This document shows positions 27,312-37,365 of a DNA stretch of 64,000 nucleotides, piece after piece. The notes under the pieces are model-generated. The model did not search any database and was not told the origin of the DNA. It saw nothing but the letters and a program-made list of their open reading frames with translations. The stretch is from Thalassospira indica (GTDB lineage: Bacteria > Pseudomonadota > Alphaproteobacteria > Rhodospirillales > Thalassospiraceae), in the NCBI RefSeq assembly GCF_003403095.1, contig NZ_CP031555.1, positions 4,218,001-4,282,000 on the forward strand, given 5' to 3'. Numbering within the stretch: the first letter of the stretch is position 1; each line of letters starts with the position of its first letter. Both the position numbers and the translations under genes were made by a program.

Positions 27312-28184
27312 ATGTCGACACGGGCCTCGACCCTTACCGGGCGTATCATGTCCGCACCGTCGATCATCGTCCTGTTCTTGTGGATGGCCGTCCCGCTGGG
27401 CATGACGATTTACTTCTCCTTCCTGCGCTACAACCTGTTGTCGCCGGGAATGGAAGAGTGGATCGGTACACTTAATTACGAATTCTTCCTGACAGATCCG
27501 GCATTCTTCGCATCCCTTACCAATACCCTTTTGCTGGTCGGATCGGTTCTGGTCATCACGGTGGTGGGTGGCATCCTTCTGGGTCTGATGCTTGATCAGC
27601 CGATCTTCGGGCGCGGTATCTTGCGCCTGCTGGTGATCGCACCGTTCTTCATCATGCCGACCGTGAACGCGCTGGTCTGGAAAAACCTTTTGATGGATCC
27701 GGTGTCAGGCATGTTTGCCTGGATCGCCAGCCTGTTCGGGCTGCCCGCGATTGACTGGTTCACCAATGCACCGCTGACCTCGATCATCATCATGGTGTCC
27801 TGGCAATGGTTGCCCTTTGCCGTTTTGATCCTGCTGACTGCCCTGCAATCGCTTGACCGCGATCAAAAAGAAGCCGCCCAGATGGACGGTGCCGGTCCGG
27901 TCGCGATCTTCTTCTATATTACGCTTCCGCATCTTAGCCGTGCGATCACGGTGGTCGTTCTGATCGAAACCATCTTCCTGCTTACTGTCTTTGCCGAGAT
28001 CTTTGTCACCACTGGGGGTGGCCCGGGTCTGGCAACGACCAACATCGCCTTCCTTGTCTATACTCAGGCGCTGTTGCAGTTCGATGTTGGTGGCGCATCT
28101 GCCGGCGGCATTGTCGCGGTCATTCTGGCCAATATCGTGGCGATCTTCCTGATCCGCCTCATCGGCAAGAACCTGGACAAATAG
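27312..28184 (+). CDS. smoF: Polyol ABC transporter permease, first subunit
   Basis: Binding-protein-dependent inner-membrane permease of 290 aa with about six helices (first at 17-40, MSAPSIIVLFLWMAVPLGMT) and the EAA loop EAAQMDGAGPVAIFFYITLPHL (about 195-216) that contacts the ATPase. GGGGAGCACATC before ATG 27312; the frame is open 23 codons upstream over the terminator. Confidence 0.92.
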   Translation: MSTRASTLTGRIMSAPSIIVLFLWMAVPLGMTIYFSFLRYNLLSPGMEEWIGTLNYEFFLTDPAFFASLTNTLLLVGSVLVITVVGGILLGLMLDQPIFGRGILRLLVIAPFFIMPTVNALVWKNLLMDPVSGMFAWIASLFGLPAIDWFTNAPLTSIIIMVSWQWLPFAVLILLTALQSLDRDQKEAAQMDGAGPVAIFFYITLPHLSRAITVVVLIETIFLLTVFAEIFVTTGGGPGLATTNIAFLVYTQALLQFDVGGASAGGIVAVILANIVAIFLIRLIGKNLDK

Positions 28185-28193
28185 GGGCACGAC

Positions 28194-29024
28194 ATGGAAA
28201 GCAAACAAACACCCCTTGGCTATGTCAGCTTCTCGGTCTTCGCGTGGATCGTGGGTCTTCTGATCTTCTTCCCGATCTTCTGGATGGTGCTGACCAGCTT
28301 CAAGACAGAACTCGAAGCGGTGTCCATCCCGCCAAGCTTCATCTCGTTCGACTGGACGCTTGAAAACTATGCCGAGGTCCAGCAACGCTCGAACTATTTC
28401 AAGTTCGCCATGAACTCGGTGATCCTCGCGGTCGGCTCCACCCTGGTCGGTCTGGTCTTTGCCGTGACTTGCGCATGGGCAATGGCCTTTAACCCGACCA
28501 AGCGCACCAAAGATGCCCTTCTGTGGATGCTCTCGACCAAGATGATGCCGCCGGTCGGCGTTCTGGTCCCGATCTATCTGGTGTTCCGCGATTGGGGACT
28601 GCTCGATACCCGCTTTGGTCTGATCATGGTTCTGTTCTTGATGAACCTGCCGATCATGGTCTGGATGCTTTACACCTATTTCAAGGAAATCCCGACCGAC
28701 ATCCTCGAAGCGGCCCGCATGGATGGCGCAACCCTGCCCAAGGAAATCATCTTTGTGCTGTTGCCCATGGCGGTTCCCGGCATCGCATCGACCATGCTGC
28801 TCAACATCATTCTTGCATGGAACGAAGCCTTCTGGACGCTCAACCTGACAACGTCCGATGCAGCCCCGCTGACAGCTTTCATCGCCTCCTATTCAAGCCC
28901 CGAGGGCCTGTTCTGGGCAAAGCTTTCAGCCGCATCGACGCTCGCGGTTGCCCCAATTCTCGTGATTGGCTGGTTCTCTCAGAAACAGCTGGTTCGTGGT
29001 CTGACATTCGGCGCGGTCAAGTAA
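28194..29024 (+). CDS. smoG: Polyol ABC transporter permease, second subunit
   Basis: 276 aa. N-terminal helix VFAWIVGLLIFFPIFWMVLTSF, then five more, with the EAA loop EAARMDGATLPKEIIFVLLPMAVPG. Starts 9 nt after smoF. Partner of SmoF in a heterodimeric channel. Confidence 0.93.
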   Translation: MESKQTPLGYVSFSVFAWIVGLLIFFPIFWMVLTSFKTELEAVSIPPSFISFDWTLENYAEVQQRSNYFKFAMNSVILAVGSTLVGLVFAVTCAWAMAFNPTKRTKDALLWMLSTKMMPPVGVLVPIYLVFRDWGLLDTRFGLIMVLFLMNLPIMVWMLYTYFKEIPTDILEAARMDGATLPKEIIFVLLPMAVPGIASTMLLNIILAWNEAFWTLNLTTSDAAPLTAFIASYSSPEGLFWAKLSAASTLAVAPILVIGWFSQKQLVRGLTFGAVK

Positions 29025-29063
29025 CCGCAGCCTGATAGCAATCTGGAAAGAAGGAACACCAAA

Positions 29064-30071
29064 ATGGGTGCTATCCGACTGGAAAAAGTCAAGAAAACCT
29101 TCGGCACACTCGATGTTATTCCCGGTGTCGATCTTGATATCAATGACGGTGAATTCGTGGTCTTCGTCGGTCCGTCGGGCTGTGGCAAATCAACGCTTCT
29201 GCGATTGATTGCAGGCCTTGAAGACGTCACCGATGGCAAAATCCTGATCAACGGAACCGATGTCGCCAACGAGGCCCCAGCCAAACGCGGCCTGTCCATG
29301 GTCTTTCAGTCCTATGCGCTTTATCCGCATATGACCGTCTATAACAACATTGCGTTTGGCCTGAAAATGGCTGGTGAAAGCAAGGAAGTTATCGAAGAGA
29401 AAGTCCAGTCTGCGGCCAAGATCCTGAACCTCACCGACTATCTTGAACGGCGCCCGGGCGCACTTTCGGGTGGTCAGCGTCAACGCGTTGCCATTGGCCG
29501 CGCGATTGTCCGTAACCCGGCGGCCTTCCTGTTTGACGAACCGCTTTCCAACCTTGATGCGGCGCTGCGTGTGAACATGCGGCTCGAAATCACCGGTCTG
29601 CATCAGGAACTGAAAACCACCATGATCTACGTGACCCACGATCAGGTCGAAGCCATGACCATGGCTGACAAGATCGTGGTCCTTCAGGCCGGCCGTGTTG
29701 AACAGGTCGGCAAGCCGATGGAACTGTACAACAACCCGACAAACAAGTTTGTCGCTGGCTTTATCGGCTCGCCAAAAATGAACTTCCTGGGCGGGGAGCT
29801 TGCCAAAAAATACGATTGCCACGAAATCGGCATTCGCCCGGAACACTTCGCGGTCAGCACCGAAAAGGGTGAAATCCCGGCAACCGTCAAGATCGCCGAA
29901 CACCTTGGTGCCGAAACATATCTTCATGTCGAAGCCGACGGTCTCGGTCCGATGACGGTTCGTGCCACCGGGGAAATCCCGCTTGGCGAACATGACAAGA
30001 TCTTCCTGACCCCGGAACAGGATCGCATCCATCGCTTTGATGCCCAAGGGCTGGCGCTGGCCAAATCCTGA
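29064..30071 (+). CDS. smoK: Polyol ABC transporter ATP-binding protein
   Basis: MalK/UgpC-class ATPase of 335 aa: Walker [10 protein letters not shown] (about 36-44), Q-loop [10 protein letters not shown], signature [14 protein letters not shown], Walker [13 protein letters not shown], switch His in [11 protein letters not shown], then a C-terminal OB-type regulatory domain (IGIRPEHF). AAGGAACACCAAA precedes the start. Whether it is dedicated or shared with other transporters cannot be told from sequence. Confidence 0.94.
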   Translation: MGAIRLEKVKKTFGTLDVIPGVDLDINDGEFVVFVGPSGCGKSTLLRLIAGLEDVTDGKILINGTDVANEAPAKRGLSMVFQSYALYPHMTVYNNIAFGLKMAGESKEVIEEKVQSAAKILNLTDYLERRPGALSGGQRQRVAIGRAIVRNPAAFLFDEPLSNLDAALRVNMRLEITGLHQELKTTMIYVTHDQVEAMTMADKIVVLQAGRVEQVGKPMELYNNPTNKFVAGFIGSPKMNFLGGELAKKYDCHEIGIRPEHFAVSTEKGEIPATVKIAEHLGAETYLHVEADGLGPMTVRATGEIPLGEHDKIFLTPEQDRIHRFDAQGLALAKS

Positions 30072-30149
30072 TACGTGCAAAAACCGGATCGCGATGTCCC
30101 ACAAACATTGCGATCCCGTCTTACCAACCAAGCCACTTGTGAGTCCAAA

Positions 30150-30920
30150 ATGTATCTGAAAAAGTTCGATCTTACGGGCCGTCGGGCCTATGTCACTGGC
30201 GGCGGTCGTGCCATTGGCCTGTCCTGCTGCGAAGCTCTGGCAGAGGCCGGCGCCCATGTCATCATCGGTGACATCAGCGAAGGTGTTGCCGAAGAAGGCC
30301 GCGATTACCTGAAATCCAAAGGTTATTCGGCCGATATCGACATCATGGATGTCACCAACACCGACCAGGTCCGTGCAAGTGCCGAAAAAATGGCGAAGCA
30401 GGGCGGCGTTGATATCCTGGTCAACAATGCCGGTATCGCGCGTTCGGAAACGCCGGCAGAAACCGTGACCGATGAACATTGGCTCAATGTCATTGACGTC
30501 AATCTGAACGGCACCTTCTGGTGCTGCCGTGAATTCGGCAAGCAGATGTTGGCCAAGAAAAACGGCGTCATCGTCAATGTCGGTTCCATGTCCGGCTTCA
30601 TCGTGAATAAGCCGCAGGAACAGGCTTATTACAACGCCTCCAAGGCCGCTGTTCACCACCTGACCAAGTCACTTGCTGCCGAATGGGGCAACCGTGGCGT
30701 GCGCGTCAATGCGGTCGCACCGACCTATATCGCGACCCCGCTGAATGAATTCGTGAAATCCAAGCCGGAAATGTATGACGCCTGGATCAACGGCACCCCG
30801 ATGGCCCGCCTTGGCGAGACCGAAGAAATCGGATCGGTTGTCCTGTTCCTTGCATCTGATGCTTCCAGCCTGATGACCGGATCCATCGTTCTGGCAGATG
30901 GGGGTTACACCTGCTGGTAA
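30150..30920 (+). CDS. Short-chain dehydrogenase/reductase, probable polyol dehydrogenase
   Basis: Classical SDR of 256 aa. Cofactor motif TGGGRAIG at 16-23 (an Ala replaces the usual second-last Gly), NNAG at 92-95, catalytic S146, Y161 and K165 (YNASK), and a C-terminus DGGYTCW. Likely oxidises the imported polyol to a ketose with NAD. ATG 30150 lies 78 nt after smoK behind a weak site (GTGAG); the upstream 25 open codons look non-coding. Substrate is not predictable; arabinitol, sorbitol or mannitol are candidates. Confidence 0.85.
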   Translation: MYLKKFDLTGRRAYVTGGGRAIGLSCCEALAEAGAHVIIGDISEGVAEEGRDYLKSKGYSADIDIMDVTNTDQVRASAEKMAKQGGVDILVNNAGIARSETPAETVTDEHWLNVIDVNLNGTFWCCREFGKQMLAKKNGVIVNVGSMSGFIVNKPQEQAYYNASKAAVHHLTKSLAAEWGNRGVRVNAVAPTYIATPLNEFVKSKPEMYDAWINGTPMARLGETEEIGSVVLFLASDASSLMTGSIVLADGGYTCW

Positions 30921-30985
30921 GGCCAGGTGCAACAATATGACCACATTGTCCTGAAGCTTTTGTGGTCAGCCAGTTCGACGGATAG

Positions 30986-31018
30986 ACGGGGCGCGGATGT
31001 GGGACCTGCGCCCCGTTT
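30986..31018 (+). terminator. Terminator-like hairpin after the polyol operon
   Basis: ACGGGGCGC-N13-GCGCCCCGTTT. A second repeat, TGACCACA/TGTGGTCA, lies at about 30937-30968 between the SDR stop and this stem. The T run is short. Confidence 0.5.
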
Positions 31019-32255
31019 ACCTTATGGGTACACTGGCAAGATACTTTGAAAAGTCATTGGCGGGCATCACCTCGACCCCGTTCAGTCCCAGAAATTCCGA
31101 AAGCCGCGCAAGGTTTTCCATAAGCGGCCCGGCAACATCACCGGCCTTGGCGTGGTTTTCCAGATGCGCGCTTTGCACGCGCAGAATTCCGGCCTGCCGA
31201 TCTGATTTCAAATCCACCCGGGCAACAAATTCGCCATTTAACATGAATGGCAAAACGTAATAGCCGTATTGCCGTTTCTCGGCCGGGACATAAATCTCGA
31301 TCCGATAATTAAAACCAAATATCCGCTCCACCCGATCACGTTCCCACATCACCGGATCAAATGGTACCATCAGACAGGTCGGCTTGGCCCGCCCGCGCGG
31401 ATTGACCTTCGGGCACAGATAGCCCGGCTGTTTCCAGCCTTCGACATCGGCCCGCAACAACCGACCCTCTTCAACCAGTCGCGCCAGACAGGCCTTGGTT
31501 TCATCGGTTGGAAGACGGAAATATTTGCGCAGATCAATCTCGGCGGCCACCCCCATGGCGGCAATCCCCTGACAGATCAGGTCACACATCGCATCCTGTC
31601 GATCCCGGTCGGGTTCGTGTGCTGCGTCGCCGATAATCCGGTGCGGTAAATCATATTCGCGCTCAAAACTGCTGCGGCGTTTGCGCGCCATCACCTGCCC
31701 GCTCCAGAACAGATACTCCATCGCGGTTTTGGTGTTTGACCATCCCCACCATTTTGCGCTGCTGCGCCCCTCGGTCTCAAGCTCGCTTGCCGCAACCGCG
31801 CCTGCCTGATCGATATGGCGCAGGATGTTATCGATCAGATCAGGTTGCTCACGCTGAACCCGCGCAATTCGTCCCCACGTCCCCATGCCCCGCTCGGCAT
31901 CACGCATCCGCCAGCGATACAGATGGTAATCCTCAACCGGGATCATTGATGCTTCATGGCCCCAATATTCAAACAGCTTGCGCTGGCGCGCCGTTCCCCA
32001 GACCATTTCATCAAGCATCTTCGGGTCATAAACGCCCAACCGTGAAAAGATCGGCATGTAATGCGCCCGTGTCAGCACATTGACACTGTCGACCTGCAAC
32101 ATATTGGTCGCGCGGATGGTTTTCAAAATCTGGCGCTTGGTCACATCCCGGTCCGGGTTGGGTGCAAACCCTTGCCCGACAAGGGCCAGGTTACGTGCCT
32201 GTTTGGTCGAAATCGACACGGTGGGGGACGGGATGGTGGCACTGTCAATCGGCAT
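31017..32255 (-). CDS. ycaQ: YcaQ/AlkX-type winged-helix DNA glycosylase
   Basis: HTH_42 family protein; characterised members unhook interstrand crosslinks and excise bulky N7-alkyl purines. The catalytic Q-x-D motif is QVD at residues 54-56 (ATNMLQVDSVNVL), followed by RAHYMPIFSRLG and FEYWGHEASMIP, typical of the family. C-terminal winged-helix elements reach to the end. I use ATG 32255 (412 aa); ATG 32267 would add MCVL. No good ribosome site in front of either. The function in repair is inferred from the family. Confidence 0.88.
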   Translation of the reverse strand: MPIDSATIPSPTVSISTKQARNLALVGQGFAPNPDRDVTKRQILKTIRATNMLQVDSVNVLTRAHYMPIFSRLGVYDPKMLDEMVWGTARQRKLFEYWGHEASMIPVEDYHLYRWRMRDAERGMGTWGRIARVQREQPDLIDNILRHIDQAGAVAASELETEGRSSAKWWGWSNTKTAMEYLFWSGQVMARKRRSSFEREYDLPHRIIGDAAHEPDRDRQDAMCDLICQGIAAMGVAAEIDLRKYFRLPTDETKACLARLVEEGRLLRADVEGWKQPGYLCPKVNPRGRAKPTCLMVPFDPVMWERDRVERIFGFNYRIEIYVPAEKRQYGYYVLPFMLNGEFVARVDLKSDRQAGILRVQSAHLENHAKAGDVAGPLMENLARLSEFLGLNGVEVMPANDFSKYLASVPIR

Positions 32256-32415
32256 CAAAACACACATAAATTCTAAATGGAAACAGGATGATACTACCAT
32301 ATACTCCTGACAATTCCGTCAGGACGATTTCACCGATCAGTGACGTCACATGCTTGACCGGATTTGCCTGCACTCATAGGCTCACGACACCAACGACAAA
32401 AACAGGACAGCCCGA

Positions 32416-34338
32416 ATGGCCACCCCGCAGATCATGATTCTGGCCGTACTGCTTGGCACTGTTGTGCTGTTCCTGTGGGGACGCTGGCGTCATGACATGG
32501 TCGCCATGGCATCCCTTCTGGTCTGTGTGGTTTTGGGGCTGGTCCCGACCGGTGAAGCCTTTATCGGCTTTGGCCATCCCGCCGTGATCACGGTTGCCTG
32601 TATCCTGATCCTGTCATCCGCCCTGCAAAGGTCAGGTGCGGTCGATACGCTGTCGCGCACCGTTCTGCCGCAATCGGCGGGCCCGTTTGTCACCATGGCA
32701 GCCTTGAGTTTGCTCGCCGCCATCCTGTCGGCCTTTATGAACAATGTCGGGGCACTCGCCCTTTTGATGCCGATTGCCCTTCAGATTGCCAACAAACAGG
32801 ACCTGCCACCGGGCAAAATCCTGATGCCGCTGGCCTTTGGGTCGATCCTTGGTGGCATGACGACGCTTATCGGCACGCCCCCAAACCTGATCGTTTCGGG
32901 CTTTCGGGTGGAGGTAAACGGGGCAGGCTTTTCGATGTTTGATTACAGCCCGGTCGGCGTTGCCATAGCCCTTGCCGGACTGCTGTTTGTCATTCTGTTG
33001 GGCCGCTTTCTGGTGCCAACCCGCCAACGCGCCGGGGCCGAAGGGTTCGAGACCGGATCCTATCTGACCGAAGCCCGTATTACCGAGGGCAGCAAGGCCA
33101 TCGGCATGTTCATGCGCGAAATAAATGACGAGCTTGAAAAGTCAGACGCGCAGGTGATCGGCCTGATCCGCAATGAGCGCCGCATTCCGGCACCAAGCCC
33201 CTATCGCGAACTGCAACAGGATGACATCCTTCTGATCGAAGCCGAACCCGAAGGACTGGCAAGTGCCCTGTCCGGCCTTGAACTGACCCTTGAAGCCGAA
33301 CTGCGCAGTGAAGAAGCCAACGCCGAACAAAAGGAAGAAGCCAAGGAACAGGTCCGCGCCCAAAAGGCGCAAAAAGCAGCCGAAAAATCCGGTGACGCAC
33401 CAAAGGCTGACGCCGAAAAGGATGACGCCTCCAAGTCGGATAAAAAGGACTCTGATGCAAAGAAAAGAGCCCTTCAGTCCGACGATATCTCCCTGATCGA
33501 AGTCGTGGTCCTGCCGAACGCCTCCTTCATCGGGCGATCTGCGGCTGATATCCGCATTCGCAGCCGCTATGGCATCAACTTGCTGGCCCTGTCCCGCCAG
33601 GGACAACGTTCCATGTCACGCTTGCGGACCATGAAAATGCAGGCCGGGGACGTGCTGTTGATGCAAGGAACGCCTGCGGCCATTCACGAATTCGGCAATC
33701 GCCTGGGCTGCGCGCCGCTCGCCGAACGGTCGCTCAACCTTGGCGACAAGACACAGGCCTTCAAGGCCACCGCCATCATGGCCGTTGCCATTGCGCTTGC
33801 AGCCTTTGGCATCCTGCCTGCCGCCATTTCGTTCGCACTTGGCGTGCTTGCCAGTTTGCTGGTGGGTGTGGTCTCGCCGCGAACACTTTATGATGCGGTC
33901 GACTGGCCGGTGGTTGTGTTGCTGGCCGCCCTGATCCCGGTCGCCAACGCCATGGAAAGTACAGGCAGTGCCGATATGATTGCGCGCTTCCTGCTCGATA
34001 CCGTCGCACAGGGAAGCGGGCCAGTTGCCCTTGCCCTGATCCTTATTGTCACCATGACGCTCTCGGATTTCATGAACAATGCCGCAACCGCCGCCGTCAT
34101 GTGCCCGATTGCGATTGGCAGTGCCGCCCAACTCGATGCCAGCTCCGACCCGTTCCTGATGGCGGTTGCGATTGGCGCCTCCTGCGCCTTCCTGACCCCC
34201 ATCGGCCATCAAAACAACACCCTGATCCTCGGCCCCGGCGGCTTCCGCTTCAGCGACTACTGGCGCCTCGGCCTGCCGATCGAGATCATCGTTGTCGCGG
34301 TTGGTGTGCCTATGTTGCTGTGGGTTTGGCCGTTGTAA
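32416..34338 (+). CDS. SLC13/DASS-type transporter with two TrkA-C (RCK_C) domains
   Basis: 640-residue ion-coupled transporter. Membrane halves at about 1-205 and 445-640, both with the family SNT-like hairpin signatures (SAFMNNVGALALLMPIA near 105-121; SDFMNNAATAAVMCPIA near 553). Between them sit two RCK_C domains (about 213-293 and 357-440). The linker between these domains (about 295-356) is extremely charged, Lys/Glu/Asp/Ala-only for long stretches. Substrate may be sulphate, dicarboxylate or similar; the sequence does not decide. AGGACAG ribosome site. Confidence 0.88.
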   Translation: MATPQIMILAVLLGTVVLFLWGRWRHDMVAMASLLVCVVLGLVPTGEAFIGFGHPAVITVACILILSSALQRSGAVDTLSRTVLPQSAGPFVTMAALSLLAAILSAFMNNVGALALLMPIALQIANKQDLPPGKILMPLAFGSILGGMTTLIGTPPNLIVSGFRVEVNGAGFSMFDYSPVGVAIALAGLLFVILLGRFLVPTRQRAGAEGFETGSYLTEARITEGSKAIGMFMREINDELEKSDAQVIGLIRNERRIPAPSPYRELQQDDILLIEAEPEGLASALSGLELTLEAELRSEEANAEQKEEAKEQVRAQKAQKAAEKSGDAPKADAEKDDASKSDKKDSDAKKRALQSDDISLIEVVVLPNASFIGRSAADIRIRSRYGINLLALSRQGQRSMSRLRTMKMQAGDVLLMQGTPAAIHEFGNRLGCAPLAERSLNLGDKTQAFKATAIMAVAIALAAFGILPAAISFALGVLASLLVGVVSPRTLYDAVDWPVVVLLAALIPVANAMESTGSADMIARFLLDTVAQGSGPVALALILIVTMTLSDFMNNAATAAVMCPIAIGSAAQLDASSDPFLMAVAIGASCAFLTPIGHQNNTLILGPGGFRFSDYWRLGLPIEIIVVAVGVPMLLWVWPL

Positions 34339-34355
34339 AGTGTCAACATAGAGGC

Positions 34356-35849
34356 TCAAGAGCTACTTTTCTTCGTGACAACAGCTTCACCTTCCCCGAC
34401 ATACTTCATCAACATTGTAAATGAACTAAGCACGGCATCGTCAGGCGTCACCGACTTCAAGTGACCGTCATCGAAGTAGTGATGAGTCGCACCCAGAAGT
34501 GCTTCAAATGGCAGAGGGTGCTTAGCATTTGGATTATGGAACACTTGGATTTCTTGCGTCCAATACTCCTCATACTCATCCCCCTGAACATCGAAAGAAA
34601 AGGCCTCTCCCATTTCTGCGTTGGCTTCGGGGTTGTATTTCAACCCAACTCGGAAATAACCATAGCCATCCGCTCCGAAACCGGCGGCCGCACCCATTCG
34701 ATCGAATTTCGAGATAGTGCCTGCGTTTGAGAAAATGATAGCAGAAACATTTTCCGCTTCGGGCAGGTCAAAGAAACCTGATGGTACTACTTTACCTTTA
34801 TATTGGTGGCTATCGATCGATTGAGTATCAATTATCAATTGATCACCCTCAAATCGCCATGTAACACGCGCACCATAAAGATATTGCCACAGCGCAGACT
34901 GAGTATAGGTCATTGAGCCAAGTTCGTTGTTATCAGCCGATTTGTGGAAATCAGCAATGGCGATAACAAATGGCTTACCCTTGCTCTCTTCTCTCTCCCA
35001 GTACCGCTGACCTGAGGCATTCACCTTGTTCAGTTTCCCAGTAAGTGCGCTGCCGAATTTCATCGGCATATAGTCTCTGAGGAACCGCTCTCTATCTTCG
35101 GGTGATTTAGGATTGGGGTGCTCCTGAAGAACACCATTTTGTGATGGAGCGGCGGTCGTCGCTTCGACCGTGAAATCGATGCCCGGACCGCAGCAACGAA
35201 AGTCAGGTGCATCAAGCTGTTCAACATCGAGAAAGAACTCTCTAAATGCCGCCCACAAAAACAGCTCCCAAAGTCGTTGGTCAAATCCGTTTGTCTGGAA
35301 CTCTCGCACAAAATGAGGGTCCTTAGGTGCAAGCCACAATGCAAGCTCTGAAATCACCTTACGTGCAGGCAAGCGCCCGGGCTCATCTTTTAGCTGCTTA
35401 TAGTAGGGATGTAGCTCTTCGTCTTTTAAGTCCGCAGCAACGTCAAAAGGATCAAGCGGGCTATTTGTTTCATCGCCCTGCTGGCCGAATTCTTCGACAG
35501 ATCCGTTCTCTAGAACTTTAGCCATTGCGACCCATAGCTGCCGTTCAGCGTAATCCTGTGTTCGAAAATCAGTCATCAAAGAAGCACAGCGGAAACGACC
35601 GACCCTATCCCGCGCCAAAATCATCCAAAAAAAATCATTGTCAATTGTATCACGAGCTACCATTCCGAGCAGATCTTCACCATCGGATGACCACCAAGAC
35701 AACTCCTCACACATGTAAGCAGAGCTCGATAGGCGAGTACCCATAGTATATAGATTAAAGCGAGCACGCTTAATCTGCCGCACAAATGTCCTAGCTCTTT
35801 CTTCCAGACTCTTCCTACGTTTTGCCTCACCCAACTGACAACGCCTCAT
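34356..35849 (-). CDS. Uncharacterised 497-residue protein with possible nuclease-like core
   Basis: I do not recognise a named family. It begins LGEAKRRKSLEERA, a basic start seen in many unrelated hypothetical proteins. In the middle, an acidic helix (RLWELFLWAAFREFF, E195) is followed by PDF (D216) and FTVEATT (E229), an arrangement like PD-(D/E)XK nucleases but with Thr in place of the usual Lys. The rest is soluble with many Trp and aromatic residues. The DNA is visibly AT-richer than both flanks and uses codons rare in its neighbours, which suggests acquisition. ATG 35849 has no ribosome site; TTG 35834 (residue 6) behind GAGGCG may be the true start. Confidence 0.7.
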   Translation of the reverse strand: MRRCQLGEAKRRKSLEERARTFVRQIKRARFNLYTMGTRLSSSAYMCEELSWWSSDGEDLLGMVARDTIDNDFFWMILARDRVGRFRCASLMTDFRTQDYAERQLWVAMAKVLENGSVEEFGQQGDETNSPLDPFDVAADLKDEELHPYYKQLKDEPGRLPARKVISELALWLAPKDPHFVREFQTNGFDQRLWELFLWAAFREFFLDVEQLDAPDFRCCGPGIDFTVEATTAAPSQNGVLQEHPNPKSPEDRERFLRDYMPMKFGSALTGKLNKVNASGQRYWEREESKGKPFVIAIADFHKSADNNELGSMTYTQSALWQYLYGARVTWRFEGDQLIIDTQSIDSHQYKGKVVPSGFFDLPEAENVSAIIFSNAGTISKFDRMGAAAGFGADGYGYFRVGLKYNPEANAEMGEAFSFDVQGDEYEEYWTQEIQVFHNPNAKHPLPFEALLGATHHYFDDGHLKSVTPDDAVLSSFTMLMKYVGEGEAVVTKKSSS

Positions 35850-36047
35850 ATAAACGGAAAATCAAACGGCAAAGTGACACGGGATAAATTTTATTGCCGG
35901 ATACAATCATTACATAACACTGGCGTTTTTGTAACAGTATCGGCCCCCCGTTAACGCAATACTACAAATACTAGCTGCCCGAACAAGGTCACCATCAGCT
36001 TCATCCCGACGCAAATACTTTTGTCGCACTGTCAGTTCAACTTGATA

Positions 36048-36073
36048 ACAAAAAGGGCAGCCAATGGCTGCCC
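36048..36073 (-). terminator. Terminator of the folD operon
   Basis: On the - strand GGGCAGCC-ATT-GGCTGCCC followed by TTTTTGTT, about 27 nt after the folD stop. Confidence 0.88.
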
Positions 36074-36099
36074 TCCGCATTTCGATATGGTCGTGCGGC

Positions 36100-36999
36100 T
36101 TAGCTATCAAACCCAAGGTTCGGCACATCAAGGCCATTGGCGCGGCAGGCCGAAATCAGCGTGTTGTTCAGAAGACACGCGATGGTCATCGGGCCGACAC
36201 CGCCCGGAACCGGGGTGATGGCACCGGCCACCTTGGAGGCGGTCTCAAATTCGACATCGCCGACCAGCTTCATTTTGCCTTCAGCACCTTCAACGCGGTT
36301 GATGCCAACATCAATCACGGTGGCACCCGGGGCGATCCAGTCACCCTTGATCATGTTCGGGCGACCGACGGCGGCAACCACGATATCGGCACGACGGACT
36401 TCCTCAGGCAGGTCGCGGGTACGCGAATGCGCGATGGTGACCGTGCAGCTTTCCTTCAGCAGAAGCTGCGCCATCGGCTTGCCAACGATGTTCGAACGGC
36501 CAACCACGACCGCACGTTTGCCCGACAGATCCCCAAGGGTATCCTTGAGCAACATCAGGCAGCCATAAGGTGTGCAGGGTGCGAAACCTTCGCCGCCTGT
36601 TGCCAGTGCACCGGCATTCACAACGTGGAAGCCATCCACATCCTTGGCCGGGTCGATGGCGGCCAGAATGGCCTGCTCGTTGATGTGCTTGGGCACCGGA
36701 AGCTGACACAGGATGCCATGGACATTTTCATCGGCATTCAGCTTGGCGATCAGGGCCAGAAGGTCTTCCTCGCTGGTTTCCGCCGGGAGCTTGTGCTCAT
36801 AGGAATTCATGCCGCATTCAAGGGTCTGTTTGCCCTTGTTGCGGACATAGACCTGACTGGCGGGGTCTTCGCCGACCAGAATGACGGCCAGACCCGGTGT
36901 TACGCCATGTTCGGATTTAAGCTTTGATACTTCGGCCGTGATGTCGGTGCGCAGGTTGGCTGCGAATGCCTTGCCGTCGATGATTTTCGCGTCACTCAT
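36100..36999 (-). CDS. folD: Bifunctional methylenetetrahydrofolate dehydrogenase/cyclohydrolase (FolD)
   Basis: Interconverts methylene-, methenyl- and 10-formyl-tetrahydrofolate with NADP. Motifs: [16 protein letters not shown] with Lys in the YxxxK-type site, [22 protein letters not shown] and [16 protein letters not shown]. 299 aa. The start overlaps the stop of the DUF167 gene by 4 nt. Confidence 0.97.
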   Translation of the reverse strand: MSDAKIIDGKAFAANLRTDITAEVSKLKSEHGVTPGLAVILVGEDPASQVYVRNKGKQTLECGMNSYEHKLPAETSEEDLLALIAKLNADENVHGILCQLPVPKHINEQAILAAIDPAKDVDGFHVVNAGALATGGEGFAPCTPYGCLMLLKDTLGDLSGKRAVVVGRSNIVGKPMAQLLLKESCTVTIAHSRTRDLPEEVRRADIVVAAVGRPNMIKGDWIAPGATVIDVGINRVEGAEGKMKLVGDVEFETASKVAGAITPVPGGVGPMTIACLLNNTLISACRANGLDVPNLGFDS

Positions 37000-37328
37000 A
37001 TGTCTGTCCGCCCCGTGAGTTGGGATATTTTCGCCATCAGCTCTTCGGGATTTCCGTCGATCAGCAGCGTTTTGGTGCGATCAGTTTGCCCGGAAACAAT
37101 CCTGACCGACGATTTAGGACATTTGGCTGCTTTTGCCAAAAGTTTTATCAGCGCCTGATTGGCCTTGCCGTTTTCCGGTACCGCCGTCACAGAAACTTTT
37201 AACTGCTGCTTTCCGTTGGCATCGACCATGACATCACCAATCGCGTTACGTGATGCCTTTGGCGTCAACCGAACGAACAGTCGAACCCCTGATGGCTCGG
37301 ACCGTAACACGGGCGCGTGATCAGACAT
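36996..37328 (-). CDS. DUF167 (YggU) family protein
   Basis: 110 aa. Signature [19 protein letters not shown] and [38 protein letters not shown], split across 50-95. Small alpha-beta protein of unknown function, commonly next to yggT. Translationally coupled to folD by an ATGA overlap. Confidence 0.92.
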   Translation of the reverse strand: MSDHAPVLRSEPSGVRLFVRLTPKASRNAIGDVMVDANGKQQLKVSVTAVPENGKANQALIKLLAKAAKCPKSSVRIVSGQTDRTKTLLIDGNPEELMAKISQLTGRTDI

Positions 37329-37365
37329 TGTCTAAATGAGACAATTTAATAGGTGAAATGAGACA

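Noticed and set aside
34340..36050. Mobile element or prophage remnant around the AT-richer gene
   Set aside because: No integrase, transposase, tRNA or terminal repeats flank it. Only base composition hints at transfer.
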